Source of the DNA: Eutreptiella sp. 'Long Island Sound 2002'
Taxonomy: Eukaryota > Euglenozoa > Euglenophyceae > Eutreptiales > Eutreptiaceae
Reading direction: 5' to 3'
Assembly: GCA_964036045.1 (NCBI GenBank)
Contig: OZ038382.1
Coordinates: 41,432,090 to 41,496,089, forward strand
DNA: 64,000 nt
The notes below the pieces were generated by a model. The model had not been told where the DNA came from, did no database searches, and saw only the letters and a program-made list of their open reading frames with translations. A program made the translations under genes and the position numbers. Below are positions 60,201 to 64,000 of this stretch, in pieces. Numbering within the stretch: the first letter of the stretch is position 1; every line of letters begins with the position of its first letter.

Positions 60201-63200
60201 AATGGCAGTGTGGGTGTGTGGTGGCAGTTGACCAGAGCGAAAACTTCAACGGGTAGGGCGAAAGGTGCCACTTTACGAAAGCACGCGTACAGCCTAGCCA
60301 ACCACCACGCAGCAACCTGAAAATCCAATAAATGTGGCGTACCAAAATGAAACTTTTTTGCAAAAATATGGAACATGCCCCTTCTAAATTTTCTTCTAAT
60401 GCCTCCCCGGAACGCTGAAGGGGGAGCTGCAATAACTTGACAGAAAGTCCCGAATTCAATTTTGAGATATTGTGTCGGCAAGTATCACCACACTTCATTA
60501 TGAAAGCACCTGGCTCTCACACCAAGCCATACCATACCATGCCAAGCCAAGCCAGCCATGCCTTGGCTTGACGAGACGAGGCGAGCGAGCGCGCGCGCGC
60601 GGGGGTGGCGGGGGGTGCAATGGCAGTGTGGGTGTGTGGTGGCAGTGGACCAGAGCGAAAACTTCAACGGGTAGGGCGAAAGGTGCCACTTTACGAAAGC
60701 ACGCGTACAGCCTAGCCAACCACCACGCAGCAACCTGAAAATCCAATAAATGTGGCATACCAAAATGAAACTTTTTTGCAAAAATATGGAACATGCCCCT
60801 TCTAAATTTTCTTCTAATGCCTTCCCGGAACGCTGAAGGGGGAGCTGCAATAACTTGACAGAAAGTCCCGAATTCAATTTTGAGATATTGTGTCGGCAAG
60901 TATCACCGCACTTCATTATGAAAGCACCTGGCTCTCACACCAAGCCATACCATACCATGCCAAGCCAAGCCAGCCTTGCCTTGGCTTGACGAGACGAGGC
61001 GAGCGAGCGCGCGCGCGGGGGGGTGGCGGGGGGTGCAATGGCAGTGTGGGTGTGTGGTGGCAGTGGACCAGAGCGAAAACTTCAACGGGTAGGGCGAAAG
61101 GTGCCACTTTACGAAAGCACGCGTACAGCCTAGCCAACCACCACGCAGCAACCTGAAAATCCAATAAATGTGGCGTACCAAGATGAAACTTTTTTGCAAA
61201 AATATGGAACATGCCCCTTCTAAATTTTCTTCTAATGCCTTCCCGGAACGCTGAAGGGGGAGCTGCAATAACTTGACAGAAAGTCCCGAATTCAATTTTG
61301 AGATATTGTGTCGGCAAGTATCACCACACTTCATTATGAAAGCACCTGGCTCTCACACCAAGCCATACCATACCATGCCAAGCCAAGCCAGCCATGCCTT
61401 GGCTTGACGAGACGAGGCGAGCGAGCGCGCGCGCACGGGGGTGGCGGGGGGTGCAATGGCAGTGTGGGTGTGTGGTGGCAGTGGACCAGAGCGAAAACTT
61501 CAACGGGTAGGGCGAAAGGTGCCACTTTACGAAAGCACGCGTACAGCCTAGCCAACCACCACGCAGCAACCTGAAAATCCAATAAATGTGGCGTACCAAA
61601 ATGAAACTTTTTTGCAAAAATATGGAACACGCCCCTTCTAAATTTTCTTCTAATGCCTTCCCGGAACGCTGAAGGGGGAGCTGCAATAACTTGACAGAAA
61701 GTCCCGAATTCAATTTTGACATATTGTGTCGGCAAGTATCACCACACTTCATTATGAAAGCACCTGGCTCTCACACCAAGCCATACCATACCATGCCAAG
61801 CCAAGCCAGCCATGCCTTGGCTTGACGAGACGAGGCGAGCGAGCGCGCGCGCGCGGGGGTGGCGGGGGGTGCAATGGCAGTGTGGGTGTGTGGTGGCAGT
61901 GGACCAGAGCGAAAACTTCAACGGGTAGGGCGAAAGGTGCCACTTTACGAAAGCACGCGTACAGCCTAGCCAACCACCACGCAGCAACCTGAAAATCCAA
62001 TAAATGTGGCGTACCAAAATGAAACTTTTTTGCAAAAATATGGAACATGCCCCTTCTAAATTTTCTTCTAATGCCTTCCCGGAACGCTGAAGGGGGAGCT
62101 GCAATAACTTGACAGAATGTCGCGAATTCAATTTTGAGATATTGTGTCGGCAAGTATCACCACACTTCATTATGAAAGCACCTGGCTCTCACACCAAGCC
62201 TTACCATACCATGCCAAGCCAAGCCAGCCATGCCTTGGCTTGACGAGACGAGGCGAGCGAGCGCGCGCGCGCGGGGGTGGCGGGGGGTGCAATGGCAGTG
62301 TGGGTGTGTGGTGGCAGTGGACCAGAGCGAAAACTTCAACAGGTAGGGTGAAAGGTGCCACTTTACGAAAGCACGCGTACAGCCTAGCCAACCACCATGC
62401 AGCAACCTGAAAATCCAATAAATGTGGTATACCAAAATGAAACTTTTTTGCAAAAATATGGAACATGCCCCTTCTAAATTTTCTTCTAATGCCTTCCCGG
62501 AACGCTGAAGGGGGAGCTGCAATAACTTGACAGAAAGTCCCGAATTGAATTTTGAGGTATTGTGTCGGCAAGTATCACCACACTTCATTATGAAAGCACC
62601 TGGCTCTCACACCAAGCCATACCATACCATGCCAAGCCAAGCCAGCCATGCCTTGGCTTGACGAGACGAGGCGAGCGAGCGCGCGCGCGCGGGGGTGGCG
62701 GGGGGTGCAATGGCAGTGTGGGTGTGTGGTGGCAGTGGACCAGAGCGAAAACTTCAACGGGTCGGGCGAAAGGTGCCACTTTACGAAAGCACGCGTACAG
62801 CCTAGCCAACCACCACGCAGCAACCTGAAAATCCAATAAATGTGGCGTACCAAAATGAAACTTTTTTGCAAAAATATGGAACATGCCCCTTCTAAATTTT
62901 CTACCAATGCCTTCCCGGAACGCTGAAGGGGGAGCTGCAATAACTTGACAGAAAGTCCCGAATTCAATTTTGAGATATTGTGTCGGCATGTATCACCACA
63001 CTTCATTATGAAAGCACCTGGCTCTCACACCAAGCCATACCATACCATGCCAAGCCAAGCCAGCCATGCCTTGGCTTGACGAGACGAGGCGAGCGAGCGC
63101 GCGCGCGCGGGGTGGCGGGGGATGCAATGGCAGTGTGGGTGTGTGGTGGCAGTGGACCAGAGCAAAAACTTCAACGGGTAGGGCGAAAGGTGCCACTTTA

Positions 63201-63814
63201 CGAAAGCACGCGTACAGCCTAGCCAACCACCACGCAGCAACCTGAAAATCCAATAAATGTGGCGTACCAAAATGAAACTTTTTTGCAAAAATATGGAACA
63301 TGCCCCTTCTAAATTTTCTTCTAATGCCTTCCCGGAACGCTGAAGGGGGAGCTGCAATAACTTGACAGAAAGTCCCGAATTCAATTTTGAGATATTGTGT
63401 CGGCAAGTATCACCACACTTCATTATGAAAGCACCTGGCTCTCACACCAAGCCATACCATACCATGCCAAGCCAAGCCAGCCATGCCTTGGCTTGACGAG
63501 ACGAGGCGAGCGAGCGCGCGCGCGCGGGGGTGGCGGGGGGTGCAATGGCAGTGTGGGTGTGTGGTGGCAGTGGACCAGAGCGAAAACTTCAACGGGTAGG
63601 GCGAAAGGTGCCACTTTACGAAAGCACGCGTACAGCCTAGCCAACCACCACGCAGCAACCTGAAAATCCAATAAATGTGGCGTACCAAAATGAAACTTTT
63701 TTGCAAAAATATGGAACATGCCCCTTCTAAATTTTCTTCTAATGCCTTCCCGGAACGCTGAAGGGGGAGCTGCAATAACTTGACAGAAAGTCCCGAATTC
63801 AATTTTGAGATATT
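54201..63814 (+). repeat. 23 satellite monomers with private and short-range shared variants
   Basis: Units start at 54201, 54619 and so on to 63397. Shared pairs are: ATGAAGGCACC at 56291 and 57545 (three units apart); CACTTAATTATG at 57964 and 59218 (three units); CAACGTGAAAATCC at 55037 and 56709 (four units). Unit 59218 is the most diverged (GACGCGAGCAAGCG, GGGGCTGGCGG, GGCTGCAGGGGCAG, TTTTAACCCC). Unit 57545 gains 1 bp in the CG tract. Unit 62980 loses 1 bp there. No other element is visible. Confidence 0.92.
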
Positions 63815-64000
63815 GTGTCGGCAAGTATCACCACACTTCATTATGAAAGCACCTGGCTCTCACACCAAGCCATACCATACCATGCCAAGCCAAGCCAGCC
63901 ATGCCTTGGCTTGACGAGACGAGGCGAGCGAGCGCGCGCGCGCGAGGGTGGCGGGGGGTGCAATGGCAGTGTGGGTGTGTGGTGGCAGTGGACCAGAGCG
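63815..64000 (+). repeat. Partial satellite unit at the right edge
   Basis: The first 186 bp of a monomer are cut by the window end within GGACCAGAGCG. It has one private change after the CG tract (GCGAGGGTGG). The array continues downstream of base 64000. Confidence 0.95.

Larger units (their letters stand above)
1..64000 (+). repeat. 418-bp satellite DNA, uninterrupted head-to-tail tandem array (about 153 units)
   Basis: The same 418-bp unit recurs across the whole window in one orientation. Taking the motif GTGTCGGCAAG as the unit start, boundaries fall at 65, 483, 901, 1319, 1737 and so on to 63397 and 63815, almost always 418 bp apart. Departures are small indels: 416, 417, 419, 422 and 423 bp units, one 456-bp unit at 7175, and one unit interrupted by N. 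Most units differ from the consensus by only a few substitutions. Such long, homogeneous, gene-free arrays are typical of eukaryotic satellite heterochromatin; whether this one is centromeric cannot be read from the sequence. I recognise no known satellite family or transposon in the monomer. Strand '+' simply follows the orientation described here. No inversion was seen. Confidence 0.98.

Noticed and set aside
1-64000. CRISPR array
   Set aside because: Repeats are contiguous 418-bp units with no unique spacers and no cas genes. The organisation is that of a satellite.
1-64000. rDNA intergenic spacer subrepeats
   Set aside because: No rRNA-like sequence appears in 64 kb, and the array is far longer than usual spacer subrepeat runs.

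Overview
The whole window is one head-to-tail tandem array of a single satellite repeat. The monomer is 418 bp, and about 153 units run on the same strand from base 1 to base 64000. The window begins and ends inside a unit, so the array extends past both ends. I found no gene, RNA gene, transposon, CRISPR array or change of orientation. The only non-repeat stretches are a 200-base run of N (21025-21224) and a private 108-bp sequence in one unit (7236-7343). This organisation points to satellite heterochromatin (centromeric, pericentromeric, subtelomeric or B-chromosome type) of a eukaryote. I do not recognise the monomer and cannot name the organism.

Monomer layout, taking 483-900 as the reference unit: a run of CCATAC/GCCAAG-like micro-repeats; a 9-bp-stem inverted repeat (554-581); an alternating CG tract (591-612); a G-rich, GT-rich run that could form a quadruplex (612-659); a CpG-rich middle part with one ACGCGT; a single AATAAA; an A/T-rich part with a 12-bp palindrome (784-795); a weak hairpin (831-850); and one GAATTC (881-886). 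By hand count the monomer carries about 23 CpGs. Most units differ from the consensus at only a few positions, and some (for example 50848-51265) match it by eye.

Shared private variants reveal higher-order structure. 65-5083 holds two related blocks of about six units that differ by one unit in spacing. 7175-7630 is an odd unit in which 70 bp of the GC-rich module is replaced by 108 bp of unrelated sequence. 17663-20170 is a clean 3-unit (1254 bp) repeat present twice. 23675-25346 is a ladder of adjacent chimeric units. 26182-34951 is a block of 11 units duplicated as a block of 10, apparently with loss of one unit. 39966, 47913 and 52520 each start the same 4-unit, 1681-bp module. 44031-47370 is a recent 1670-bp (4-unit) tandem duplication. 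The remaining stretches are near-consensus monomers with private substitutions.

Open reading frames of 88 aa (plus strand) and 133/143 aa (minus strand) recur in every unit. They are by-products of the repeat and I do not call them genes. The array's behaviour (in-register unequal exchange, local block duplication, variant spread) is the biological content of this window.
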